The notes below the pieces were generated by a model that did no database searches, was not told where the DNA came from, and saw nothing but the letters and a program-made list of their open reading frames with translations. A stretch of DNA of 62,400 nucleotides from a virus. The position numbers were made by a program, and so were the translations under genes. Below are positions 6,354 to 14,032 of the stretch, piece by piece. Location: positions 1-62,400 of the IMG/VR virus record IMGVR_UViG_3300049561_000021; one strand, 5' to 3'. The stretch's first letter is position 1. Each line of letters begins with the position of its first letter.

Positions 6354-7204
6354 TTAATACTCTTCGATCAACAGCATTTCTACCTGTAAATAAAAAGTTA
6401 ATCAAAGAATTAGGAATTATTACTACTGTAATTGTTTGTAATTACATTGATAAAGATACTTTTTTTACTCTTGAAAATCCTAAAAGTGATGGGTGGTTTT
6501 ATTTAACTCACAACCAACAAATGGAAGAATTAAATGTTGGAGATTTTACGATTAGAAAAGTAAAACTTTTCTTAATTGAAAATGGATTTATTCAAACAAA
6601 AAAGAAAGGAATGCCAGCAAAAGAATGGATAAAAATAAATTATAGTAAAATACTTAATTTATTTCAACAAACAATTCCGTTGAAATCAACAAACAATTCC
6701 GTTGAAATCGACGACCATGGTCGTCGAAATCAACGACCATATATAAATAACAAATATATCAATAACAAAAATAACAATAAAATTAAATTACATTCTCCCT
6801 CACAGGAGGAAGCCCCAATTAAAAAACCTCTATCCAAAGAAAGAAACAAAATATACTTACCATTAGCAAATCAATTAGCAGAAATAATCACTTCCAATAA
6901 AAATATGCACCATACTCCATCTCAAATAGAAGCATGGGCAAATGAAATTAGACATATTGTAGAAACATCCAAAATATCTATTGAGCGTGTAGAAAAGGTT
7001 CTTTCATGGTATGAAAATAATTATGGAGGAAAATACATTCCAGTAGTTGAATCAGGTGCTTCATTGCGTGAAAAATTTCTTAGATTAGAAGCAGCTATGC
7101 AAAAAAATGGCTATAAAGATACTGGTTTAAATAAAAAAGCATATCAAAGTGCATTAACTAGTGATTTTCGAAATACAGATGAATGTATAACTAATATTAA
7201 ATAG
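6317..7204 (+). CDS. Replication initiator, winged-helix, lambda O-like (295 aa)
   Basis: The N-terminal domain (about 20-115) has the form of a phage winged-helix initiator: WFYLTHNQQMEELNVGDFT is followed by a recognition-type helix and a wing ending in WIKINYSKIL. A low-complexity linker (116-165, Asn-rich) follows, and a helical C-terminal domain (about 165-295, SQIEAWANEIRHIV) would be the place to bind the loader. The linker is encoded by 22-bp repeats and an AT-rich tract that look like the origin itself (6664-6791), as in the lambda O gene. The downstream gene is a DnaC-type loader, which supports this role. Confidence 0.7.
   Translation: MERNRDFAKSCIVNTLRSTAFLPVNKKLIKELGIITTVIVCNYIDKDTFFTLENPKSDGWFYLTHNQQMEELNVGDFTIRKVKLFLIENGFIQTKKKGMPAKEWIKINYSKILNLFQQTIPLKSTNNSVEIDDHGRRNQRPYINNKYINNKNNNKIKLHSPSQEEAPIKKPLSKERNKIYLPLANQLAEIITSNKNMHHTPSQIEAWANEIRHIVETSKISIERVEKVLSWYENNYGGKYIPVVESGASLREKFLRLEAAMQKNGYKDTGLNKKAYQSALTSDFRNTDECITNIK
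6664..6791 (+). other. Putative replication origin: 22-bp iterons plus AT-rich unwinding tract
   Basis: Four consecutive 22-bp units start at 6664, 6686, 6708 and 6730. Units 1 and 2 are identical and each carries dyad arms TCAAC...GTTGA. Unit 3 contains a perfect 20-bp palindrome, TCGACGACCATGGTCGTCGA (6708-6727). Unit 4 keeps only the left half (TCAACGACCAT). From about 6739 to 6791 follow 53 nt with no G and few C, with repeated AATAACA. Palindromic iterons next to an AT-rich tract inside the initiator gene reproduce the layout of lambda ori. Function is inferred. Confidence 0.65.
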
Positions 7205-7205
7205 T

Positions 7206-7790
7206 ATGAAAGAAGTAAATAATTTTATGAAAAGATGGCCAGAGGAAGAGCCTTTCTTTTACACCAAAGTGCTTTCTTTATTTCCATATATTGTTGGAAA
7301 AGCTTTACAAAAATTACCATTTCCAAAAGAATTAGAGAAAGGTATAGGTGAAGGGCAATACATTTGGGGACCTAATGGAACAGGGAAAACAGTGTATGCA
7401 GCATTTATGTTAGTTTCAGAGATAAAAAGTGAATTTGATTTAAAAAATAATATTTTTATCTCTTCTGTTGAATTACTTTCAAAGTTTAGAAGCAGCTATG
7501 TCAAAAATTCTTCTGAAAGTGAAATTGAAATTTTAGATAGATATAGTAAAGCAAATATATTAGTATTAGACGATTTTGGAGTTGAAAAATCAACCGAGTG
7601 GGCTTATCAAATGCTTTATTTGTTAATCAATAGGCGGTATGAAAACATGCTAACTACGATTTTCACTTCTAATTTAACATTAGGTGAGTTAGGTGAAAAA
7701 TTAGGAGATAATCGAATTCCATCAAGAATACAAGGTATGAGCAAAATAATAAATATGGCAGGAAACGACTTTAGAGCAGAAAGATTATGA
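7206..7790 (+). CDS. DnaC/IstB-like helicase loader ATPase, 194 aa
   Basis: A AAA+ ATPase expected to load the replicative helicase at the origin. It shows Walker A GPNGTGKT (residues 55-62), Walker B ILVLDDFG (about 117-124), a sensor-like IFTSNLTLGEL and an arginine-finger region SRIQGMSKI. It is smaller than bacterial DnaC (about 245 aa) because the N-terminal helicase-binding part is short. It follows the initiator by 1 nt and precedes the helicase, so the order is initiator-loader-helicase. Confidence 0.85.
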   Translation: MKEVNNFMKRWPEEEPFFYTKVLSLFPYIVGKALQKLPFPKELEKGIGEGQYIWGPNGTGKTVYAAFMLVSEIKSEFDLKNNIFISSVELLSKFRSSYVKNSSESEIEILDRYSKANILVLDDFGVEKSTEWAYQMLYLLINRRYENMLTTIFTSNLTLGELGEKLGDNRIPSRIQGMSKIINMAGNDFRAERL

Positions 7791-8155
7791 AAGAACGATT
7801 AGTAACATTAGAAACAGCTAAATTAGCTAAAGAAAAAGGATTTAACTGGCCTTGTAATGACTATCATAATAAAAGAGATGGAAATTATATATCAAGTGAA
7901 ACCATTATGATAAGTTATCATGATTATAATTCTCAAATTAACAACACCTCTCTTCCGACACAATCTTCACTCCAAAAATGGCTAAGAGAAGTGCATACTA
8001 TTTATATTAATATTAGATATTACTGTCATCCAGAAGAGGGATTTGAGGTTGGTCTTTTTCCTGAAAATATGGATGTTGTACATTTATATGATTTTAAAAC
8101 TTATGAAGAAGCATTAGAAATCGGATTACAAGAAGCATTAAAGTTAATTAAATGA
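7787..8155 (+). CDS. Conserved phage hypothetical protein, 122 aa
   Basis: It has the form of a small protein often seen in phages and prophages of Bacteroidota: VTLETAKLAKEKGFNWPC at the start, a middle SLPTQSSLQKWLREVHTIYI and an end YEEALEIGLQEALKLI. The function is unknown. It overlaps the loader gene and the helicase gene by 4 nt each, so it is translationally coupled within the replication module. Confidence 0.75.
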   Translation: MKERLVTLETAKLAKEKGFNWPCNDYHNKRDGNYISSETIMISYHDYNSQINNTSLPTQSSLQKWLREVHTIYINIRYYCHPEEGFEVGLFPENMDVVHLYDFKTYEEALEIGLQEALKLIK

Positions 8156-9687
8156 TTGAACGCCGCTTAATTACAGGATTGATAGTTTCCACAGATTTTA
8201 TTCAACAATTGCAAGGTAAATGGGATTTATCATTGTTTGAATCACCTACGGCAAAACGCATTGCTTCGTGGTGTTTGGACTTTTTTAATAAATACAACAA
8301 AGCACCTGGGAAAGAAATAACTCCAATATTCTATCAAAAAGTAAAAAATGGTTTACCTAAAAATTTAGTAAGTGATATTGAAGATATTTTAGACGGTCTA
8401 TCACAAGAGTTTGAAAAAGATAGCATAAATGTTAATTACTTAGTTGATGAAGCAATAACTTATTTCAATGAGCAACATTTACGAAAGCATACAGAAAAAA
8501 TAAACGGTCTAATTGAAACTGGGCAATTATTTGAAGCACAAAAAGAAGCATTATCATTTAAACCTATTTCAAAAGAATCAGGAAATTGGATTGATTTGAG
8601 TAATGAATCTGTGCTTGAAAAAATAGAAAAAGCATTTACAACTTCCAACGAGGTTCTTATTAAATTTCCTGGAGCACTTGGTCGTTTTTGGAATGATCAA
8701 ATGGTTAGGGATGGGTTTGTTGCTATAATGGCTTCTGAAAAAAGAGGGAAGAGTTGGGTATTACTTGAATTAGCAATTAGGTCTGCAAAACAAAAACGAA
8801 AAGTAGCTTTTTTCCAAGCAGGTGATATGACTGAAGGGCAGCAATTAAAAAGAATAGCTGTTCATCTTGCAAAAAAGTCAAATCTTGAAAAATTTTCTGG
8901 AAAGATGTTTGAGCCTGTTAAAGACTGTATATTTAATCAAACTGGAAAATGTACAAGAGAAGAATGCAGAGGAGATTATGGGGTATTTGAGAAATTAAGT
9001 CCAGATTTTATTAGAAATGAAATAACAATCAGTGAACTTAAAAAAGCTTTTAAAGAAAACTCAGATTATATTCCTTGTGGAATTTGTGAAGATTTTGAAA
9101 GAAATAGTTGGGGGACACCTTGGCTAAAAGAAATTAATATAAAATATCCTTTAGAAAGCAATGAAGCAAAGGAAGTGATTTCAAAGTTCTTTATCAAATA
9201 CAAACGACAATTTAAATTATCAACACATCCTAATGGAACGTTAACAATACGAAAAGCAAAAACAATACTCGATATATGGGAAAAAGAAGATGGATTTATG
9301 CCTGATATTATTTTTTTTGATTATCCAGATATTATGGATGATGAAACAGTCAAAGAGTTTCGCCATAAGCAAAATAAAATATGGATGGATGGTCGTGGGT
9401 TGTCACAAGAAAGACATGCATTAGTTATTTGGGTTACACAGACAGATGCAGATGCTTATACAAAGAATTTAGTTAAAATGGAAAACTTTTCAGAAGATAA
9501 ACGAAAGTATGCTCACCCTACTGCTTTTTATGCATTAAATCAAGATAAAGATGGGCGTGAAAAAGCATTAGGCATTATGAGAATCAATGAGATTGTAATC
9601 AGAGAAGGTGAGTTTGATAATAATCATCAAGTGCATATTTTACAGAATTTAAAGAGAGGGTTGCCTTTTCTTACTTCATATTGGTGA
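8152..9687 (+). CDS. DnaB-like replicative helicase, 511 aa
   Basis: A RecA-fold ATPase, expected to unwind DNA at the phage fork. The N-terminal part (about 1-130) resembles the DnaB N-domain. The ATPase has a degenerate Walker A ASEKRGKS (near residue 198, first Gly replaced by Ala), then VAFFQAGDM, Walker B DIIFFDYPDIMD and a sensor VIWVTQTD. A Cys-rich insert between the two (CIFNQTGKCTREEC, later CGICEDF) may bind zinc and is not typical of DnaB. It ends the origin module; an 87-nt gap with a promoter follows. Confidence 0.8.
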   Translation: MIERRLITGLIVSTDFIQQLQGKWDLSLFESPTAKRIASWCLDFFNKYNKAPGKEITPIFYQKVKNGLPKNLVSDIEDILDGLSQEFEKDSINVNYLVDEAITYFNEQHLRKHTEKINGLIETGQLFEAQKEALSFKPISKESGNWIDLSNESVLEKIEKAFTTSNEVLIKFPGALGRFWNDQMVRDGFVAIMASEKRGKSWVLLELAIRSAKQKRKVAFFQAGDMTEGQQLKRIAVHLAKKSNLEKFSGKMFEPVKDCIFNQTGKCTREECRGDYGVFEKLSPDFIRNEITISELKKAFKENSDYIPCGICEDFERNSWGTPWLKEINIKYPLESNEAKEVISKFFIKYKRQFKLSTHPNGTLTIRKAKTILDIWEKEDGFMPDIIFFDYPDIMDDETVKEFRHKQNKIWMDGRGLSQERHALVIWVTQTDADAYTKNLVKMENFSEDKRKYAHPTAFYALNQDKDGREKALGIMRINEIVIREGEFDNNHQVHILQNLKRGLPFLTSYW

Positions 9688-9721
9688 TAATCAACTCGTT
9701 AAAATAAAAATACGAATACTG

Positions 9722-9752
9722 TTTGTAAAATTAAAAATTATTTCAATATTTG
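9722..9752 (+). promoter_or_regulatory. Bacteroidota-type promoter before the deazaguanine genes
   Basis: TTTG at 9722-9725, 19 nt, then AATATTTG at 9745-9752 fit the TTTG-N19/21-TAnnTTTG pattern with a single mismatch. The predicted start near 9759 leaves a very short leader before the queD ATG at 9775. It would allow the modification genes to be expressed separately from the replication genes. Confidence 0.6.
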
Positions 9753-9774
9753 TTTAATTAAATAGCTCTAAAAA

Positions 9775-10146
9775 ATGTACACTATCTCAAAAGAATTTCG
9801 ATTTGAAGCAGCTCACTTACTAAGAGGTTTACCTGAAAATCATCCATGTAGTAATTTACATGGACACAGTTATATTGTAATTTTTGAACTATCTTCAGTA
9901 ATATTGAATGAAGTTGGTTTTGTGGTTGATTACAGAAAGCTTGATACGATAAAGAAGTATATTGATGAGATAGTAGATCATCAATATTTAAATCAAGTTT
10001 TTTTATTTAATCCAACTGCTGAAAATCTTGCAAAGCACTTTTTTAAACTCTTTAAAAGAGATTTTCCACAATTGAGTGCAGTAATAGTAAAAGAAACAGA
10101 AAAAACAATGGCAAAATATACACCTTTTTGTGATGAAGAAGCTTAA
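9775..10146 (+). CDS. queD: QueD, 6-carboxy-5,6,7,8-tetrahydropterin synthase
   Basis: Second step of 7-deazaguanine synthesis: dihydroneopterin triphosphate to 6-carboxytetrahydropterin. Family residues are visible: zinc ligands His14 (FEAAH), His29 and His31 (LHGHSY); catalytic Cys25 (PCSN) and His69 (VDHQYLN); and the substrate-anchoring Glu107 (VKETEKTMAKY). At 123 aa it is of normal length. A promoter is 23 nt upstream and queE overlaps its end, so synthesis of the two enzymes is coupled. Confidence 0.93.
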   Translation: MYTISKEFRFEAAHLLRGLPENHPCSNLHGHSYIVIFELSSVILNEVGFVVDYRKLDTIKKYIDEIVDHQYLNQVFLFNPTAENLAKHFFKLFKRDFPQLSAVIVKETEKTMAKYTPFCDEEA

Positions 10147-10732
10147 AGTAAATGAAATATTCCACAGCATTCAAGCAGAAGGCTATCATGTAGGTACACC
10201 TGCTATATTTATTCGACTTTCTGGATGTAACTGTGCTTGTGATTTCTGTGATACTGAATGGGTATCTTTCAAAGAAATGTCAATCGGAGAAATTTTAAAA
10301 GAAATTAGTCAGTATAAATGTGATACTATTATTTGGACAGGTGGAGAGCCTTTCTTACAACTTACTCAGGAAATTTGTGAAGTATTTGAAAGCAAAGAAT
10401 ATTTTCAAATGGCAGAAACAAATGGAACGATTAATACTCATTATGTGTTTGATCATATTAGTTGTTCTCCAAAAGATATGTCTAAATTAAGTTCTGATTT
10501 TAAAAATGATTTTTGTGGTGAATTTAGATTTCCTTTTGATAGTAAAAATCCTAATATTCCAAAAATAGAAGATTTAGCTGTTTGTAGTGATTACTTTATT
10601 TCTCCAATAATTGTTATGAATCCATATACAAAAGAAAGTATAGATAATATTCAAGGAGCAGTTGAGTTTGTAAAGAATAATCCAGATTGGAAATTATCAA
10701 TCCAAATACATAAGTTTGCAAATTTTAAATAA
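10133..10732 (+). CDS. queE: QueE, 7-carboxy-7-deazaguanine synthase (radical SAM)
   Basis: It converts 6-carboxytetrahydropterin to 7-carboxy-7-deazaguanine with S-adenosylmethionine and a 4Fe-4S cluster. The N-terminus NEIFHSIQAEG is typical. The cluster motif Cys-x3-Cys-x2-Cys is at Cys32, Cys36 and Cys39 (CNCACDFC), and the SAM motif WTGGEP follows. The length is about 200 aa, as in compact QueE enzymes. A GTG at 10130 is possible, but the ATG at 10133 is preferred. The gene overlaps queD by 14 nt. Confidence 0.93.
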   Translation: MKKLKVNEIFHSIQAEGYHVGTPAIFIRLSGCNCACDFCDTEWVSFKEMSIGEILKEISQYKCDTIIWTGGEPFLQLTQEICEVFESKEYFQMAETNGTINTHYVFDHISCSPKDMSKLSSDFKNDFCGEFRFPFDSKNPNIPKIEDLAVCSDYFISPIIVMNPYTKESIDNIQGAVEFVKNNPDWKLSIQIHKFANFK

Positions 10733-10754
10733 AATATTCTTTTTTGAAAATAAA

Positions 10755-10785
10755 TTTTAATGCTAAAAAATAATTGTTATATTTG
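10755..10785 (+). promoter_or_regulatory. Possible Bacteroidota-type promoter
   Basis: The -7 box TATATTTG (10778-10785) is a full match to TAnnTTTG. At the correct distance (19 nt) the -33 box is only TTTT (10755-10758). Transcription would start near 10792 and produce a leader of about 137 nt, with a 9-bp hairpin, before the gene at 10929. Confidence 0.45.
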
Positions 10786-10840
10786 TTTTTCATGGTAATT
10801 GGTTTTGTTTTAGTTGATTGATTTGTTTTTCATTTTTGAA

Positions 10841-10874
10841 AAAGCCAGGCTCTGCTTAAATGCAACCTGGCTTT
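10841..10874. other. Hairpin in the 196-nt gap between queE and the acidic protein
   Basis: AAAGCCAGG (10841-10849) pairs with CCTGGCTTT (10866-10874) over a 16-nt loop. No U-tract follows on the plus strand (TTTGACAG), whereas the minus strand would end in a run of T. It may be a leader structure, a weak terminator or a protein-binding site. The rest of the gap (10733-10928) holds only the promoter candidate. Confidence 0.5.
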
Positions 10875-10928
10875 GACAGTGAACTTAATACCAAAATTTA
10901 ATATTATTAATTTAAAACTAAGAAAAGT

Positions 10929-11732
10929 ATGGTAAATTTAAAGCAGTTGAAAAAAGCAGCAGAAGAAATTAACGAATTGCCAGGATTTGATACTGGAATT
11001 GATTTAGACGGTAGTGAAGACGTTTTAATTCAAGGTATAAAAGAAGCAAATGATTTTATCACAGACGATGATGACTTATCAGATTCCACTCGTGCAATTA
11101 TTGAAGAAGTAATGTCTCCTACTGCAAAAAAAGAAAAGGAAACTGTAAAACCTGCACGTGGAAAAGTACCTAAAAAAGTAGTAGTTGAAGAGGAAACAGA
11201 AGATGAAGAACCAGAGGAAGAGGTTGAAGTTAATGTTCTTAAATTTGTCCAGGAAGCTACAACAATTAAAGAGTTAAAAGAAATTGCAAAGAATTACCCG
11301 GAATTCGAAGAAGTAAATCTAAAAATAAAAAACATTGATGAACTTCGCGATGAAATGATGGATTGTTTGCCACCTGAAGGAGAAGTTGAAGAGGAAACAG
11401 AAGATGAAGAACCGGAAGAGGAAGTTGAAGAAAAACCAGCAAAGAAATCTGTAAAGAAAGAAGCTGAAAAAGCAAAACCTGAAGGAAAAGTAAAATCACC
11501 TGTAGGAAATAAAGGAACACTTACAAAAGAAAGAGTCGCTTACATTTCTCCGTTTATTGAAAAAGGAAAATATACAAAAGCTCAATTGATGGAAATGCTT
11601 GCAAAGAAATACCCGGATGCTTCCAGTACCAGTTTTCAGACACTGCTTACTGATTGTAAAAATCCAAAATACAATGCATTCCCAAAATTGGTAGTGCAAA
11701 GTTCTGATGGCATTTACAAATTCAGTAAATAA
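10929..11732 (+). CDS. Acidic multi-domain protein of unknown function, 267 aa
   Basis: The N-terminal part (1-70, MVNLKQLKKAAEEINELPGF) is followed by a Lys-rich linker and two copies of a strongly acidic segment (ETEDEEPEEEVE, about residues 92-103 and 157-168) that flank a small helical domain (FVQEATTIKELKEIAKNY). A basic linker and a C-terminal domain of about 70 residues (TKERVAYISPFIEKGKYT to IYKFSK) follow. The last domain looks like a small winged-helix DNA-binding module. The acidic repeats are duplicated at DNA level. It lies among the modification genes but has its own promoter candidate and terminator, so it may be an abundant DNA-associated protein. No family is recognised. Confidence 0.6.
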   Translation: MVNLKQLKKAAEEINELPGFDTGIDLDGSEDVLIQGIKEANDFITDDDDLSDSTRAIIEEVMSPTAKKEKETVKPARGKVPKKVVVEEETEDEEPEEEVEVNVLKFVQEATTIKELKEIAKNYPEFEEVNLKIKNIDELRDEMMDCLPPEGEVEEETEDEEPEEEVEEKPAKKSVKKEAEKAKPEGKVKSPVGNKGTLTKERVAYISPFIEKGKYTKAQLMEMLAKKYPDASSTSFQTLLTDCKNPKYNAFPKLVVQSSDGIYKFSK

Positions 11733-11737
11733 AATAT

Positions 11738-11773
11738 AACCCGACTATTGTAGTTCACTTTAGCCGGGTTTTT
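11738..11773 (+). terminator. Intrinsic terminator
   Basis: AACCCG (11738-11743) pairs with CGGGTT (11765-11770), and TTTTTA follows, directly after the acidic-protein gene. With the promoter at 10755 it makes that gene a possible separate transcript inside the que cluster. Confidence 0.65.
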
Positions 11774-11806
11774 ACTTTTTAATCGTTAAAATTTAACTAA
11801 TTAATT

Positions 11807-12490
11807 ATGAAAAAGATAGTTATTGGACTCTCAGGTGGAATGGATTCTGCTACATTGTTAGGATCATTATTAGAACAAAGATATGAAGTGCATTGTTGTA
11901 CTTTTTACTATGGTTCAAAGCATGGAAAGTGGGAAAGTAAAGCATCTGAAGATTTAATTGATTTCTACAAATTAGATAAAAAGAAACCTGTATTTAAACA
12001 TTCAATAGATCTTAGTGTTGCATTTAAAGAATTTAATTCGGCTTTATTACTAACAGGTGAAGAAATCCCAGAAGGTCACTACAATGATGAAACTATGAAA
12101 AAGACAGTAGTACCCGGTCGTAATTTAATATTTTCATCCATTATGGCAGGATTAGCAGAATCAATAGATGCAGATGAAATAGGATTAGGTGTACATGCAG
12201 GAGACCATGCTATTTACCCAGATTGCCGTCCTGATTTTATTTCTTCTTTATGGACAACAATTTTGCGCTCAACAGAAAATAAAATACGTACAAATGTACC
12301 TTTTCTAAATAAAACAAAAGCAGATATTCTTAAAATAGGATGTAGTTTAATAATTCCTGTACCTTATCAATTGACAAGAACATGCTATAGAGATCAAGAA
12401 TTAGCATGTGGGCGTTGTGGAGCATGTGATGAGCGATTGTCTTCTTTTAAAGAATTAAATTTAATTGATCCAATTGAATATGAAAAGTAA
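11807..12490 (+). CDS. queC: QueC, 7-cyano-7-deazaguanine (preQ0) synthase
   Basis: ATP-dependent conversion of 7-carboxy-7-deazaguanine plus ammonia to preQ0. The PP-loop SGGMDS is at residues 9-14 and VPGRNLIFSSIMAG at about 102-115. The four zinc cysteines are at 193, 201, 204 and 207 (CYRD...CGRCGAC). The length (227 aa) is standard. There is no fused amidotransferase (Gat) domain, which argues against the Gat-QueC route to archaeosine-type bases. Its 3' end overlaps the folE fusion gene. Confidence 0.94.
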   Translation: MKKIVIGLSGGMDSATLLGSLLEQRYEVHCCTFYYGSKHGKWESKASEDLIDFYKLDKKKPVFKHSIDLSVAFKEFNSALLLTGEEIPEGHYNDETMKKTVVPGRNLIFSSIMAGLAESIDADEIGLGVHAGDHAIYPDCRPDFISSLWTTILRSTENKIRTNVPFLNKTKADILKIGCSLIIPVPYQLTRTCYRDQELACGRCGACDERLSSFKELNLIDPIEYEK

Positions 12491-13361
12491 ATATTATGTA
12501 ACCTGGGAAGAGATCTTTATTAGACTTAAGTATATAGATAGACCTGAAAATATTGTATATGGAATACCAAAAGGAGGAATGATTGCAGCTGGATTTTTAA
12601 AACATGCAAAAAGAACACATGATCCAAAAGAAGCAAATTATTTACTAGATGATATAATAGATACTGGAAAAACTATTCGTTCTTATACTACTAAAATTAA
12701 TAATAAATGTTCAGTTTATGGGCTATATGATTTATTACTTAGTTCTGAAGATGCAAAATTTTATAAAGATAAGTGGTTAGTTTTCCCATGGGAACAAGAG
12801 CATCCAGCAGGTGTAGATACAATTGAGCAAAATATTACTAGGCAATTACAATACATAGGTGAAGATACAACAAGAGAAGGATTAATTGATACTCCAAAAC
12901 GTGTAATTAAATCGTATGGTGAAATATTTGCTGGATACAATCAAAATCCTAAAGACATATTTACTTGTTTTGAATCAGATGGCTATGATCAAATTATACT
13001 TCTTAAATCATTTGAATTTTATAGTCTCTGTGAGCATCACATACTCCCATTCTTTGGGAAAGCTCATGTTGCGTATATTCCAAATGAAAAAATAGTAGGT
13101 ATATCTAAACTTGCACGATTAGTAGATCTTTATTCTAAACGTTTACAAATACAAGAACGGATAGGTTTACAAGTTACAAATGATCTAATGACATATTTAA
13201 AACCTAAAGGTGCTGCGTGTATTTTAGAAGCTACTCATTTATGTATGCGTATGCGTGGAGTTGAAAAGCAGAATTCGATTATGACAACTTCCAGTCTTAC
13301 AGGAGTATTTTTAGATGATCCAGCAGCAAAAAACGAGTTAATTCAACTAATAAAACTTTAA
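12480..13361 (+). CDS. folE: Phosphoribosyltransferase-like domain fused to GTP cyclohydrolase I (FolE), 293 aa
   Basis: The C-terminal part (about 112-293) is a complete type I GTP cyclohydrolase: CEHHILPF (Cys184, His187), GISKLARLVDLYSKR, QERIG and HLCMRMRG (Cys255). It catalyses the first step, GTP to dihydroneopterin triphosphate. The N-terminal part (about 20-105) resembles a phosphoribosyltransferase, with GIPKGGMIAAG and the PRPP loop LLDDIIDTGKT (55-65). The fusion is unusual; the added domain might handle a base or nucleotide of the same pathway. The ATG at 12480, overlapping queC, is preferred to the one at 12465. Confidence 0.88.
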   Translation: MKSKYYVTWEEIFIRLKYIDRPENIVYGIPKGGMIAAGFLKHAKRTHDPKEANYLLDDIIDTGKTIRSYTTKINNKCSVYGLYDLLLSSEDAKFYKDKWLVFPWEQEHPAGVDTIEQNITRQLQYIGEDTTREGLIDTPKRVIKSYGEIFAGYNQNPKDIFTCFESDGYDQIILLKSFEFYSLCEHHILPFFGKAHVAYIPNEKIVGISKLARLVDLYSKRLQIQERIGLQVTNDLMTYLKPKGAACILEATHLCMRMRGVEKQNSIMTTSSLTGVFLDDPAAKNELIQLIKL

Positions 13362-13363
13362 CT

Positions 13364-14020
13364 ATGGCAATGCTTGACAGTATGGATAAAATTATAACAA
13401 GATATTTCTCTACAGTAACGAATGAGGAATTTGTTTATAAAAAGCAAACATACACTCCTAAATTATTAATCGTATCTCCCCTTTTATTTAGAGGATTTAT
13501 ATGTCCTGAAAAGTGTGGAGCTTGTTGCCCTAGATTTTCTCTTGATTACTTGCCTTTTGAAGATAAACCAAAACAAGCACAAGAAAGAATTGTAAATTTT
13601 AATAGAAAGAATTACACTGTATTTTCTGATTTACAAGTTGATCACAATAATTATCATTGTAGAAATCTTAACATGAATACTGGAAGGTGTAAAATACATA
13701 CTCATAATCCATTTTCTTGTGACTTTGAATTAATTAGACCTTTACTTTCAGATGTTAACAATGCTTTAATGACAAGAATGTTTGGTAAGGGTTGGAATAT
13801 GAAGAAAATAGATAATTGTAGAGGTGCTTTATGTAAATTAACTCCTGCAACTAAAGAGTCAATCAATAATGTTATACGTAAACTAAAACGTTTAGAAAAA
13901 TGGTGTAATTATTTTGGAATAGATAATAAGTGTGAAAGTATTATTAAATGGGGAAAAGAAATTTCTCCTTATATGCTGTACAATACTAGACAGCCAGTAC
14001 GTTCAATTACAATTTACTAA
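13364..14020 (+). CDS. YkgJ-like Cys-cluster protein, 218 aa
   Basis: The pattern Cys-x3-Cys-x2-Cys-Cys (CPEKCGACC, about 47-55) with a later CRNL, GRCKIHTHNPFSC is that of the YkgJ/zinc-or-iron-binding Cys-cluster family. These proteins are thought to carry an Fe-S cluster or zinc, but their reactions are mostly unknown. It lies between folE and queF with 2- and 12-nt gaps, so a role in deazaguanine base modification is possible. The C-terminal third is basic and helical. Confidence 0.65.
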   Translation: MAMLDSMDKIITRYFSTVTNEEFVYKKQTYTPKLLIVSPLLFRGFICPEKCGACCPRFSLDYLPFEDKPKQAQERIVNFNRKNYTVFSDLQVDHNNYHCRNLNMNTGRCKIHTHNPFSCDFELIRPLLSDVNNALMTRMFGKGWNMKKIDNCRGALCKLTPATKESINNVIRKLKRLEKWCNYFGIDNKCESIIKWGKEISPYMLYNTRQPVRSITIY

Positions 14021-14032
14021 TAAATTATTTAT

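Noticed and set aside
10841-10874. preQ1 riboswitch in the gap before the acidic-protein gene
   Set aside because: The region has a simple hairpin and an A-rich tail, but I could not fit the H-type pseudoknot pattern, and the gene downstream is not a que gene.
11266-11699. Minus-strand open frames opposite the acidic protein
   Set aside because: Low-complexity complement of Glu/Lys codons; no start signal and against the operon direction.
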